This document shows, in pieces, positions 1 to 5,962 of a stretch of DNA of 6,798 nt. The notes below the pieces were generated by a model. It worked only from the letters and a program-made list of their open reading frames with translations. It did no database searches and had not been told where the DNA came from. The stretch spans positions 1 through 6,798 of the forward strand of contig DATJXG010000251.1 of the NCBI GenBank assembly GCA_035500455.1, read 5' to 3'. The position numbers and the translations under genes were made by a program. The stretch's first letter is position 1, and every line of letters begins with the position of its first letter. The stretch comes from DATJXG01 sp035500455 (GTDB lineage: Bacteria > Acidobacteriota > Terriglobia > Terriglobales > Acidobacteriaceae).

Positions 1-162
1 TGTGATCAGCCCATCCACACCGGAGCGCGTTTTCTCCAGGATGAGGCTCTTGGGCGGAGCTTCCGGCTTGGGATAGACTTCCAGGTCGTATCCCTTCCTG
101 CGCAGCAGATCGATGGCTTCGCCGATATCGCAGGTGGCAAACACACGAAAAGTCTTGGTCAT
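1..162 (-). CDS. 2-hydroxyacid dehydrogenase, D-glycerate dehydrogenase-like (N-terminal 54 residues, cut by window edge)
   Basis: Partial gene read leftwards from an ATG at 160-162; the 3' part lies outside the window. The visible protein begins MTKTFRVFATCDIGEAIDLL and runs to GVDGLIT at residues 48-54. A short beta strand, then 'LLRRKGYDLEVYP' and 'PPKSLILEK', then a 'GLIT' strand, is the usual start of the substrate-binding half of D-isomer 2-hydroxyacid dehydrogenases (glyoxylate/hydroxypyruvate reductase, D-glycerate dehydrogenase, phosphoglycerate dehydrogenase). Known for the family: NAD(P)H-dependent reduction of a 2-oxoacid in the cytoplasm, often in glyoxylate or serine metabolism. 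The NAD-binding GxGxxG motif and the Arg/Glu/His catalytic residues would lie downstream and cannot be checked. A GAGGG ribosome-binding site sits a few bases upstream of the ATG, supporting this start. The family call is fairly sure; the exact substrate is not. Confidence 0.8.
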   Translation of the reverse strand, partial: MTKTFRVFATCDIGEAIDLLRRKGYDLEVYPKPEAPPKSLILEKTRSGVDGLIT

Positions 163-280
163 CGCGTTCCCTCAGGCTCGTTGGTACGACATAGAGTGTA
201 TCCGCAACCGCCGGGGCCGTGAAACCGGGCCGCCGAAGACGAACGCCTGCTTCAACGGCCACCGCGAAGCGGTCGCGGGC

Positions 281-313
281 AAAAGAAAAGGCACGGAGCG
301 GAAACTCCGTGCC
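281..313 (-). terminator. Intrinsic (Rho-independent) terminator inside the leader of the dehydrogenase gene
   Basis: Read on the minus strand, a perfect 9-bp stem, GGCACGGAG / CTCCGTGCC, encloses a 6-nt loop (plus positions 305-313 and 290-298). It is followed at once by the U-rich tract TTTTCTTTT (plus 281-289). On the plus strand no T tract follows the stem, so the signal is directional. It lies about 120 bp upstream of the dehydrogenase ATG on the same strand, with no minus-strand gene seen to its right. It therefore ends either a leader transcript of the dehydrogenase (attenuation) or a short RNA of its own. A separate promoter between 163 and 281 may drive the dehydrogenase. Confidence 0.75.
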
Positions 314-448
314 TCATCACTGCTATTACTTCCAGCATAGCACAATCGAGAGGGAAATCTGGACACCACAAGAAGGATTATTGTGGCCGCGTAATCATAG
401 CTTTAGGCAATATCGGACCGCTTTGAGGGCTTGACAGATCTCCCTCGC

Positions 449-468
449 TTGCACCGGAGATGGTGCAA
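449..468. promoter_or_regulatory. Perfect palindrome, possible operator
   Basis: TTGCACC and GGTGCAA form a perfect 7-bp inverted repeat around a 6-base centre (456-461). It lies about 50 bp upstream of the TATAAT box of the SDR gene and about 100 bp upstream of its ATG. A 20-bp dyad of this shape fits a dimeric repressor or activator site. It could equally be a hairpin in a minus-strand leader RNA. The regulator is unknown. Confidence 0.35.
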
Positions 469-518
469 CCTCGACCAATTCCGATAGCCGACTCGGCGCA
501 GCATCTGCATCAACGGGC

Positions 519-524
519 TATAAT
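519..524 (+). promoter_or_regulatory. -10 box (TATAAT) for the SDR gene
   Basis: A perfect TATAAT hexamer lies 42 bp upstream of the SDR start codon, and would give a 5' leader of roughly 35 nt. No good -35 hexamer is found 16-18 bp upstream, and there is no TG extension. The promoter would be weak or activator-dependent, which could fit the palindrome at 449-468. The call rests on one motif and its position. Confidence 0.4.
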
Positions 525-566
525 CGCGCACGGACGTTAGCGGCTAATTCTTCCGGAGGGCGCACA

Positions 567-1427
567 ATGCAATCGGTCCTGATCACTGGAACCAGCAAAG
601 GAATCGGTCTGGAAGCGGCGTTGGCCTTTGCCCGCGCCGGTCATCGCGTTTATGCCACGATGCGCAACCCCTCGCAGGCCCCGCGGCTGGCAGAGATCGC
701 CACAAAAGAGAAACTGCCGATCACGGTCTCCGCCATGGACGTGGATTCCGACGAATCCGTGCGCCGGGCCATCGCGGCCATTCAGGAACAAGGACCGGTC
801 GATGTGCTGGTCAACAATGCGGGGGTGGAGCGGGCCGGCTCTGTCGAAGAACTGCCGCTGGCCGAATTCCGCGCGGTGATGGAGACCAACTACTTCGGCG
901 TGCTGCGTTGCACCCAGGCTCTGCTGTCGCAGATGCGGCAGCGGCGCAGCGGATGCATCATCAACGTGAGTTCGGTTGCCGGGCGGCTGACCAATCCCCC
1001 GCTGACACCTTACATCGCCTCCAAATGGGCCCTGGAAGCGATGAGCGAAGCCCTGGCCTGCGAGATGAAGATGTTCGGCGTGCGCGTCGCCATCGTCGAG
1101 CCGGGCATCGTTGACACCGCCATGGCCCGCCGTATCGGCGACGAAGGGCAGGCTTCGCTCTACCCCCAGCGGTCGCGTTTTGCGTCGCTTTTTTCCGCTG
1201 CCCTGAAGAATCCTGTACCGCCCTGCCTGGCGGCGAACAAGATTCTCGAGGTCGCCGAAAGCGGTACCTGGCAGTTGCGCCACCCGGTGGGCCCGGATGC
1301 GGCCCCGCTGCTGGAGTGGCGCCGGAAATTCTCAGATGAAGAGTGGGTGGACCTGCATTCCAGCGATGACGGCACCTGGAGCAGCCGCATGCACCTCGAC
1401 CTCGGCCTGGATACTGCTAAAAGTTAA
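567..1427 (+). CDS. Classical short-chain dehydrogenase/reductase (SDR family oxidoreductase)
   Basis: Complete 286-residue protein. It carries the full classical SDR set: cofactor glycine motif TGTSKGIG at residues 7-14, D58-V59 for adenine contact, NNAG at 83-86, and the active-site tetrad N108, S136, Y149, K153 (NVSSVAG and YIASK), then the PG motif at 179-180. R33, just after the second strand in YATMRNP, favours NADPH over NADH. Known for the family: cytoplasmic NAD(P)(H)-dependent oxidation or reduction of an alcohol/carbonyl on a Rossmann fold. The extra C-terminal ~40 residues beyond the usual 250 resemble the longer retinol/17-beta-hydroxysteroid dehydrogenase-like members, but the substrate cannot be read from sequence. 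The ATG is preceded by GGAGGG (555-560) at good spacing. The gene stands alone: divergent from the dehydrogenase and convergent with the receptor gene. Confidence 0.93.
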   Translation: MQSVLITGTSKGIGLEAALAFARAGHRVYATMRNPSQAPRLAEIATKEKLPITVSAMDVDSDESVRRAIAAIQEQGPVDVLVNNAGVERAGSVEELPLAEFRAVMETNYFGVLRCTQALLSQMRQRRSGCIINVSSVAGRLTNPPLTPYIASKWALEAMSEALACEMKMFGVRVAIVEPGIVDTAMARRIGDEGQASLYPQRSRFASLFSAALKNPVPPCLAANKILEVAESGTWQLRHPVGPDAAPLLEWRRKFSDEEWVDLHSSDDGTWSSRMHLDLGLDTAKS

Positions 1428-1493
1428 GCGGGCAGCTGTTTGATCTTGTGCTGCGCTCAGAGTGTTGAGGCTGCTGTTTCTGGGCCGGACTCT

Positions 1494-1507
1494 GCGGCTG
1501 AAGCCGC
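1494..1507. repeat. Short palindrome in the convergent gap, possible terminator
   Basis: GCGGCTGAAGCCGC is a perfect stem (5 bp with a TGAA loop) in the ~100-bp gap between the converging SDR and receptor genes. No run of T follows on either strand, so it is a poor intrinsic terminator. It may be a dispersed palindromic repeat. No other terminator is visible for either gene. Confidence 0.4.
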
Positions 1508-1529
1508 GCCCTTGCAAATCTGAAATGCG

Positions 1530-4500
1530 CTACCACAGCAATTTGAGCCCGAACTGAACCTGCCGCGCCGTGGTGGAGGTGCTGGTAATCGCTCCCGCGG
1601 TTCCAGAAACTCCCGACGGTGTGAACACGATCAGGCTGGGGGTGTTGAAATTGGCGCGGTTCAGCAGATTGAAAATCTCCGCCCGGAACTGCAGGCGCAT
1701 GCGTTCGCCGAGGGAAGTGTCTTTGATCACGGAGAAATCCCACGTGCCGAGCCCCGGGCCGATCAGCGTGTCGCGGCTGAGGTTTCCGTAGAAGCCGCTG
1801 CTGGGCGGCGGCTGCAGAAACGCCTCGGGGTTAAACCACTGGCCGGGTTTGCCCAGAATCACCGAGCCAGTGAAATCCGGATTGGCAAACGGCCGCACCG
1901 GATTTCTGGTATCGCCGTTGTTCGAGGGGTTATAGCTGAGCTGCGGCGTGAAGGGGAATCCATCCTGCAAGGTGACGATGCTGTTCACTGCCCAGCCGCC
2001 CACGAATCCGTTGGCCAATCCTCCCAGTGAGTGCCCGATCGCCCTGCCGCGCCCGAAAGGCAATTCATAGAGCGCGCTGATCACGCCCATATTGCGGACG
2101 TCATAAGTTGCCGCCCCCCAGTCAGCGCGCAGGTTGAAGGGATTGGAAACCAGTCCGGGCGCGTTGGCCGCGGCGGTGCCGTTGAGCGAGTCGCCGTCAT
2201 CGAGCGCCTTGGACCAGGTGTAAACGCCGCGCAGCGAAAGCCCGTGGCTGAAGCGGCGATTCAGATCCACCTGCAAGGCGTTGTAGGAACTTACGCCGAG
2301 CGAGAACCACGTCCAGGTGTTGGCCAGCGTCGATGCCGGGTTCGCCTTGGGTGTTCCCGCCGGAATGTAGTAGCTCCCCGCGGGTACGGGCGCATTCGCC
2401 AGCGCCCCGGGGAACGTCGAGGGGTAATTGGCCGGGCAGGGCAAGGCCGGGCAAATCGTTGGGAAGGGCTCGTTGGCATCGATCCCGATCATCTCGTGGT
2501 AGCCGTGCGAGCCCACATAGCCCACGCTCAACACGGTATTGGGAGATAGCTCCTGCTGCAGCTTCAGCGACCATGAGATAAGCGTGGGCGTGCGCATATC
2601 GGGCTGTATTCCACCCGGAACCAGCTTTGCGTTCGCTGGAACCGGGGCCGCGCGATCGATGGGAAAGGCTGACACTGGCAACGAAGCGATGCTGTAAGTG
2701 GGATTCGAGGGCGCATTCTGATCGGCGCGATAGCCGAGGGCATCCTGCAGGTCGTTGTACATACCGAAGCCGGCGCGCAGCACGGTCTTTGTGGTGAAGG
2801 GGCTCCAGGCCACGCCAATGCGCGGCCGGGGAAGGAACCTGGCTTGGTTCTGGGTGAAGAAGGAATCGCCGACCCGCGGGTCGGTGGAGATCACGCCGCC
2901 GCTGAAGGTGTAATTGGCGGCGCGGCCGTGAGCTTCATTCCATCCGGTGGTGAACTCGTCGCGAAAGCCGAAAGAGAGCGTCAGGCGGGGCGTTGCGTGG
3001 AATACATCTTCCACATAAAACGCGCCGAGCAGCGAACGCCAGTTCATTTCCGTGGGCGTGGGATCGTAGAGAAAGCTGCCCACCGTGCCTTGCAGGAAGG
3101 TTTGCAGGCTGGCGAAGGTCGCCTGCCCATACTGGCTGAGGGCGAGAGTTTCGTTCGACTGGAAGGGCTGCAGCCAGACTCCAAAATCAAATTGATGGCG
3201 GCCGCGGGTAAGGGTGAGGCGGTCTTCCGCGGTGAAAAGGTTGCGCGCGATGCTCAGATTGCTGCCATTGTTGCTACCGGCCAGTCCGAGTTGGGCCGCG
3301 GGGTTCGAGGCGGCGCTGCCGCCTACCACCACCGCGCCGACCGGCAGGCCCACGAGGAAGCCGGGAACATCGGCGGCGGGGGTTCCGGGAGTTGGTTCGC
3401 CGCTGAAAAAATATCCCGCGCGCGAGAAACCGAGGCGGGCAACGTTGAGCAGGGAACTGGAGAAGTTGTGAGTTTCCTCCAGGCTAAGAACCTGTTCCCG
3501 CAGGGTAAGGATGTCAGTGCTGTAGGGATCGGAGACCGTGGCAGTGAGATCGTCGCCGTCATCCACGGTGTAAGTGGCGGAGAGAGAATCTTTCGACGAG
3601 AAGATATGATCCACCCGCAAGGTGCCGAAATCCTCGCGAATGGTCTGCAGGGGGCTGCTGAACACTTCGGCGATGCCGTTGAAGTCGGGCGCATCGGCCG
3701 TGGGCGTCGGCCACAGATTCAGCAGCGGCTGCACACTGGGCACGGCCGCCGCGCGTGAAGCGGCGTCAGGAACGAAAGCCGCCGAGGTCTGATGCAGGCT
3801 CTGGCGAAATCCCTCGTAGTTGGCGAAGACGAAAGTTTTGTCCTTGCGCAGTGGACCGCCGAAGGAGCCGCCGAATTGATTGCGCTGAAAGGGCGGGGCC
3901 GAGCCCTGGTCGAAATAGTTGGGAGCGTCCAGCGCATTGTTACGCAGGAACTCGAAGGCCGAGCCATGCCACTGGTTGCCGCCCGACTGGGTGACAATAA
4001 TCACCTGCCCGCCGGGACGTTTGCCGTATTCGGCGCCGTAGGAGTCGCGCAGCACGTCGAATTCGCGCACCGCGTCCACTCCCAGCAGTTGCTGGCTGCT
4101 GCCACCGGGCTGCATGTTGTTCTCCGCCGCCCCGGTGTATTCCACGCCGTTCAGCAGAAATAGATTTTGCTGCGGGCGGTTTCCCGAGACCGCAAAATTA
4201 TTGCCGGTGGTTGAGTTGGAAACGCCAATGCCGCCGGTTTTCTCCCAGGTGAAATTCACGATGCCGGGATTCATCGGCAGCAGCAGATCGTAGCTCCGGC
4301 CGTTGAGCGGCAAGTCTTTCACCTGGCGCTCTCCGACCAGTCCGGTGATGTCCCGCGTAGTAACGCTCACCAGGGGAGCGTCGCCGGTGACCTGCACTCG
4401 TTCGCTTACCCGGCCAAGGTGCAGTTTTATATCGACGCTCGCCTCCTGCCCGACCACCAGCCGAATTCCTGTGCGCACCGCCTCAGAGAAGCCTGCCTTC

Positions 4501-4748
4501 TTCACCCGGACTTCATATTGCCCGAGCTGGAGAGCAAATAATTCATATCTTCCGGAGGGGCCGGTAACCGCGGTGCGTTCGGTTCCGGTATCGAGATTGT
4601 AGGCGGAGACGGCGGCGCCGGAGACGGCCGCTCCGGATTGATCGGTGACGATGCCGGAGAGGGTGGCTGCGACCTGGCCCCAGAGAGAGGGCACTTCAGC
4701 GCACAGCAGGAACAGTAGAAGAAAAGAGCGAAACCTCCACGCGATCAT
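1530..4748 (-). CDS. TonB-dependent outer-membrane receptor with N-terminal carboxypeptidase-regulatory-like domain (Oar-like)
   Basis: Complete 1072-residue protein with a TAG stop at 1530-1532. Residues 1-24 are a signal peptide (hydrophobic LLLFLL core, probable cleavage after SLWG, before Q25). Residues about 27-110 form a carboxypeptidase-regulatory-like beta-sandwich ('LSGIVTDQSGAAVSGAAV', 'GRYELFALQLGQYEVRV'). A plug-type region follows at about 115-260 ('LPLNGRSYD' near 146-154, 'FLLNGVEYTG' near 197-206, 'YGAEYGKRPGGQV' near 237-249). The rest is a beta-barrel ending in an aromatic residue, W1072, as outer-membrane proteins do. C766 and C771 may form a small loop disulfide. Known for the family: energised uptake across the outer membrane using TonB; in Acidobacteriota such receptors are numerous and mostly of unknown ligand. 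No clear TonB box, SusD-like partner, ExbB/ExbD or TonB gene is seen nearby. The ATG is supported by a GGAG at 4755-4758 and by the signal peptide starting there. Confidence 0.92.
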   Translation of the reverse strand: MIAWRFRSFLLLFLLCAEVPSLWGQVAATLSGIVTDQSGAAVSGAAVSAYNLDTGTERTAVTGPSGRYELFALQLGQYEVRVKKAGFSEAVRTGIRLVVGQEASVDIKLHLGRVSERVQVTGDAPLVSVTTRDITGLVGERQVKDLPLNGRSYDLLLPMNPGIVNFTWEKTGGIGVSNSTTGNNFAVSGNRPQQNLFLLNGVEYTGAAENNMQPGGSSQQLLGVDAVREFDVLRDSYGAEYGKRPGGQVIIVTQSGGNQWHGSAFEFLRNNALDAPNYFDQGSAPPFQRNQFGGSFGGPLRKDKTFVFANYEGFRQSLHQTSAAFVPDAASRAAAVPSVQPLLNLWPTPTADAPDFNGIAEVFSSPLQTIREDFGTLRVDHIFSSKDSLSATYTVDDGDDLTATVSDPYSTDILTLREQVLSLEETHNFSSSLLNVARLGFSRAGYFFSGEPTPGTPAADVPGFLVGLPVGAVVVGGSAASNPAAQLGLAGSNNGSNLSIARNLFTAEDRLTLTRGRHQFDFGVWLQPFQSNETLALSQYGQATFASLQTFLQGTVGSFLYDPTPTEMNWRSLLGAFYVEDVFHATPRLTLSFGFRDEFTTGWNEAHGRAANYTFSGGVISTDPRVGDSFFTQNQARFLPRPRIGVAWSPFTTKTVLRAGFGMYNDLQDALGYRADQNAPSNPTYSIASLPVSAFPIDRAAPVPANAKLVPGGIQPDMRTPTLISWSLKLQQELSPNTVLSVGYVGSHGYHEMIGIDANEPFPTICPALPCPANYPSTFPGALANAPVPAGSYYIPAGTPKANPASTLANTWTWFSLGVSSYNALQVDLNRRFSHGLSLRGVYTWSKALDDGDSLNGTAAANAPGLVSNPFNLRADWGAATYDVRNMGVISALYELPFGRGRAIGHSLGGLANGFVGGWAVNSIVTLQDGFPFTPQLSYNPSNNGDTRNPVRPFANPDFTGSVILGKPGQWFNPEAFLQPPPSSGFYGNLSRDTLIGPGLGTWDFSVIKDTSLGERMRLQFRAEIFNLLNRANFNTPSLIVFTPSGVSGTAGAITSTSTTARQVQFGLKLLW

Positions 4749-4803
4749 TTCGTGCTCCAGGATCAGATTAGAAATGGAGTGTACAGTAAAGTCTAAAAAA
4801 AAC

Positions 4804-4812
4804 GCTATAGCA
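4804..4812 (-). promoter_or_regulatory. Possible extended -10 promoter element of the receptor gene
   Basis: On the minus strand TGCTATAGC gives an extended -10 (TGn followed by TATAGC, four of six consensus bases) about 56 bp upstream of the receptor ATG. It lies in a locally AT-rich stretch that includes a run of eight T. No clear -35 is present. This is the best candidate in the gap, but weak. Confidence 0.3.
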
Positions 4813-4833
4813 GTACGGTTTAATGTGATAGCG

Positions 4834-4846
4834 AAGTTCTGAACTT
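4834..4846. promoter_or_regulatory. Palindrome upstream of the receptor promoter, possible operator
   Basis: AAGTTC-T-GAACTT is a perfect 6+1+6 inverted repeat. It begins about 22 bp upstream of the candidate extended -10, so it would cover the -35 area of the receptor promoter. A site there could be bound by a repressor or activator. It may also arise by chance, as the half-site is only 6 bp. Confidence 0.28.
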
Positions 4847-4897
4847 ATGAGAGGGGATGTTTCGAGGCGGCGCCAGCGGCAGGAAAGACATGAGACA

Positions 4898-4912
4898 ATG
4901 GGGCTGCCCCAT
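4898..4912 (+). repeat. Hairpin directly before tRNA-Arg
   Basis: ATGGGG and CCCCAT form a perfect 6-bp stem around CTG, ending one base before the first base of the tRNA. If transcribed, it would sit at the RNase P cleavage boundary. GACAAT at 4894-4899 could instead be a -10 box, in which case transcription would begin inside the hairpin and the structure would be irrelevant. Confidence 0.4.
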
Positions 4913-4913
4913 C

Positions 4914-4990
4914 GGCCCCGTAGCTCAGATGGATAGAGCAGCGGTTTCCTAAACCGTTGGTCGGCGGTTCGACTCCGCCCGGGGCCTCCA
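4914..4990 (+). tRNA. tRNA-Arg (anticodon CCU, reads AGG)
   Basis: A full cloverleaf can be drawn. The acceptor GGCCCCG (4914-4920) pairs with CGGGGCC (4980-4986). The D arm is GCTC...GAGC. The anticodon stem GCGGT/ACCGT (4941-4945/4953-4957, first pair G-U) holds the loop TTCCTAA with anticodon CCT at 4948-4950. The variable loop is 5 nt, and the T arm is GGCGG-TTCGACT-CCGCC. The discriminator is T4987 and the 3' CCA (4988-4990) is encoded. It decodes the rare arginine codon AGG. It stands alone, with no other tRNA in the window, and no integrase or repeated 3' end nearby suggests an attachment site. Confidence 0.97.
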
Positions 4991-5011
4991 GTTCAAAACT
5001 GAAGAGGTGAC

Positions 5012-5028
5012 GCCGGCGTCTCGCCGGC
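5012..5028. repeat. GC-rich palindrome 1
   Basis: GCCGGCG-TCT-CGCCGGC is a perfect 7-bp stem with a 3-base loop, 22 bp after the tRNA CCA end. It could act as a weak stop for the tRNA transcript, but no T-run follows. Confidence 0.5.
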
Positions 5029-5219
5029 ATTGGTTCGTTCTTCCGGCAATGGAGAGATTTCCGGGTTGCCGACGGGACGCCGGCGCTACGGACGTGTGGC
5101 CGGCGGGACGCTTGGCTGCCGGCGGTGCGATCGAGCGCGAAGTGTCAAAGCTGGCGTCCTGCGGCCTGCCTGCAACTGGCGAGTCTCTGTTTGCTTTGTG
5201 CGCTGGGCTTCGCCTGCGC

Positions 5220-5241
5220 GGGACGGAGCAAGCTCGGTCCC
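5220..5241. repeat. GC-rich palindrome 2 (one internal mismatch)
   Basis: GGGAC pairs with GTCCC and GAGC with GCTC, separated by one G-G mismatch (5225/5236), around a central AA. The single mismatch in an otherwise exact dyad is what a decayed copy of a dispersed palindrome would show. Confidence 0.45.
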
Positions 5242-5281
5242 TACACGGGTCGTGCGGCGCCATCGTCGGCGGACTTGGGGC

Positions 5282-5311
5282 GGCGCGGGCACGGGCGAGG
5301 CCGCCCGCGCC
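5282..5311. repeat. GC-rich palindrome 3
   Basis: GGCGCGGGC (5282-5290) and GCCCGCGCC (5303-5311) form a perfect 9-bp stem with a 12-base loop. Confidence 0.5.
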
Positions 5312-5320
5312 TGCATAATC

Positions 5321-5343
5321 GGCGCGGACTGCTTGTCCGCGCC
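5321..5343. repeat. GC-rich palindrome 4, downstream of the PEGA gene
   Basis: GGCGCGGAC and GTCCGCGCC form a perfect 9-bp stem with the 5-base loop TGCTT. It is 13 bp past the stop codon of the minus-strand PEGA gene, the right place for a 3' end structure. No T-run follows on the minus strand, so it is not a standard intrinsic terminator. It may stabilise the mRNA end or be a dispersed repeat. Confidence 0.55.
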
Positions 5344-5356
5344 GGGTTGCGATTCG

Positions 5357-5962
5357 TTACTCGGAGGGGGGCTTCTGTCCTGGGTTGAGCAGGGCGCCGG
5401 CTTCGGTGATGCTGCCGGTCATGAGGTTGGTCTGCAGCTTCATCTTCTGGTTGGGCAGCAGGCTCACTGTGGTCTCAAACGGCTGGTAGCCGGGCATGGC
5501 AATTCGTAGCTTGTGCTGGCCGGGCTGGAGCAGCAGCCACTTTCCGCCCAGGTTGAACTCTTGCACCAGGCCGGTGAACTGGTCATCCACGAAAACGGCG
5601 GCGCGGACCGGATAAATTTCCAGGCGGACCTTGGCGGGGTCTTGCGGAGTCTGTACCGGAATTTTTTCCATGGAAACTTTCAGCGTGTGGGTCTCGCCGG
5701 GCTCGAGCGTGATGGCAGCGAGAAAATCGTGGTACCAGGCCTGCTTGACCAGGACCTCGTGCTTGCCGGGAAGCAGGACCAGTTTGTGGTCGTGGTTGAG
5801 ATCATCGATGTAGCCCACGTATTGGCCATCCACCCAGACCCCGGCGTTCTTGAGGCCGCCGTCGTCAGTATCGAACTTAATACGGGCGCTTTGGGCATAC
5901 GTCATCGCCGGAAGAGCGAAAATCAATGCCAGTACGAGAAGAGACACTTTGCGTGTAAACAC
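5357..5962 (-). CDS. Exported protein with two PEGA-like domains
   Basis: 201-residue protein with a GTG start at 5960-5962 and a TAA stop at 5357-5359. The start is fixed by a GGAGG ribosome-binding site five bases upstream (5968-5972), by an in-frame TAA immediately before the GTG, and by the signal peptide that begins there (KVSLLVLALIFALPA, predicted cleavage after TYA, residue 23). Two similar beta-rich units follow. The first, about residues 27-97, has 'GVWVDGQYVGYI' and 'LLPGKHEVLV'. The second, about 112-178, has 'AAVFVDDQFTGLV' and 'LQPGQHKLRIAMPGYQPF', a textbook PEGA pattern (PG.H.....GY.P). Known for PEGA domains: small surface or periplasmic beta-sandwich modules, often in envelope proteins, with no defined activity. 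No enzyme domain or lipobox is visible. The final ~20 residues are proline/serine-rich and probably unstructured. It is divergent from the permease gene and otherwise alone; its role is unknown. Confidence 0.85.
   Translation of the reverse strand: MFTRKVSLLVLALIFALPAMTYAQSARIKFDTDDGGLKNAGVWVDGQYVGYIDDLNHDHKLVLLPGKHEVLVKQAWYHDFLAAITLEPGETHTLKVSMEKIPVQTPQDPAKVRLEIYPVRAAVFVDDQFTGLVQEFNLGGKWLLLQPGQHKLRIAMPGYQPFETTVSLLPNQKMKLQTNLMTGSITEAGALLNPGQKPPSE

Larger units (their letters stand above)
163..566. other. Divergent intergenic region between the dehydrogenase and SDR genes
   Basis: About 400 bp with no convincing protein gene. It contains the minus-strand terminator hairpin (281-313), a perfect palindrome (449-468) and a TATAAT box (519-524). 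Short reading frames on both strands here have no recognisable composition, ribosome-binding site or domain. The unusual length and the terminator suggest a structured leader on the minus strand. Confidence 0.6.
4991..5356. other. Gene-free, hairpin-rich intergenic region
   Basis: About 365 bp between the tRNA and the PEGA gene. Reading frames here are low-complexity arginine/alanine/glycine-rich translations of GC-rich palindromes, with no credible start site or domain. The stretch holds at least four strong dyads (5012-5028, 5220-5241, 5282-5311, 5321-5343) and repeated GGGACGC words (GACGGGACGCCGGCG at 5071-5085, GGCGGGACGC from about 5102). It looks like an accumulation of small dispersed palindromic repeats. 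Confidence 0.6.

Noticed and set aside
252..317. 21-codon minus-strand frame (MRHGVSAPCLFF...) spanning the terminator, considered as a leader peptide
   Set aside because: No run of one amino acid that would sense charged tRNA, a poorly spaced Shine-Dalgarno, and the frame runs through the terminator stem. Not supported as an attenuator peptide.
431..436. Perfect TTGACA hexamer as a -35 box for the SDR gene
   Set aside because: No -10-like hexamer 16-18 bp downstream, and the TATAAT at 519 is too far away.
537..1283. 248-residue minus-strand reading frame opposite the SDR gene
   Set aside because: Antisense shadow in GC-rich DNA. The plus strand encodes a protein with all the SDR motifs, while the minus frame is His/Arg/Gly-rich with no recognisable domain.
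2844..3758. 304-residue plus-strand reading frame inside the receptor gene
   Set aside because: Antisense shadow of the receptor's barrel. It has no ribosome-binding site or domain, and the opposite strand encodes a continuous family-typical protein.
4970..4990. tRNA 3' end as an attachment site for a genomic island
   Set aside because: No second copy of the tRNA 3' end and no integrase or phage gene in the window.
4845..5263. Short minus-strand frames containing 'GGVEPPTNGLGNRCSIHLSYGA' and 'RPRAESNRRPTV'
   Set aside because: These are the well-known false proteins produced by translating the antisense of a tRNA gene; the tRNA-Arg at 4914-4990 explains them.
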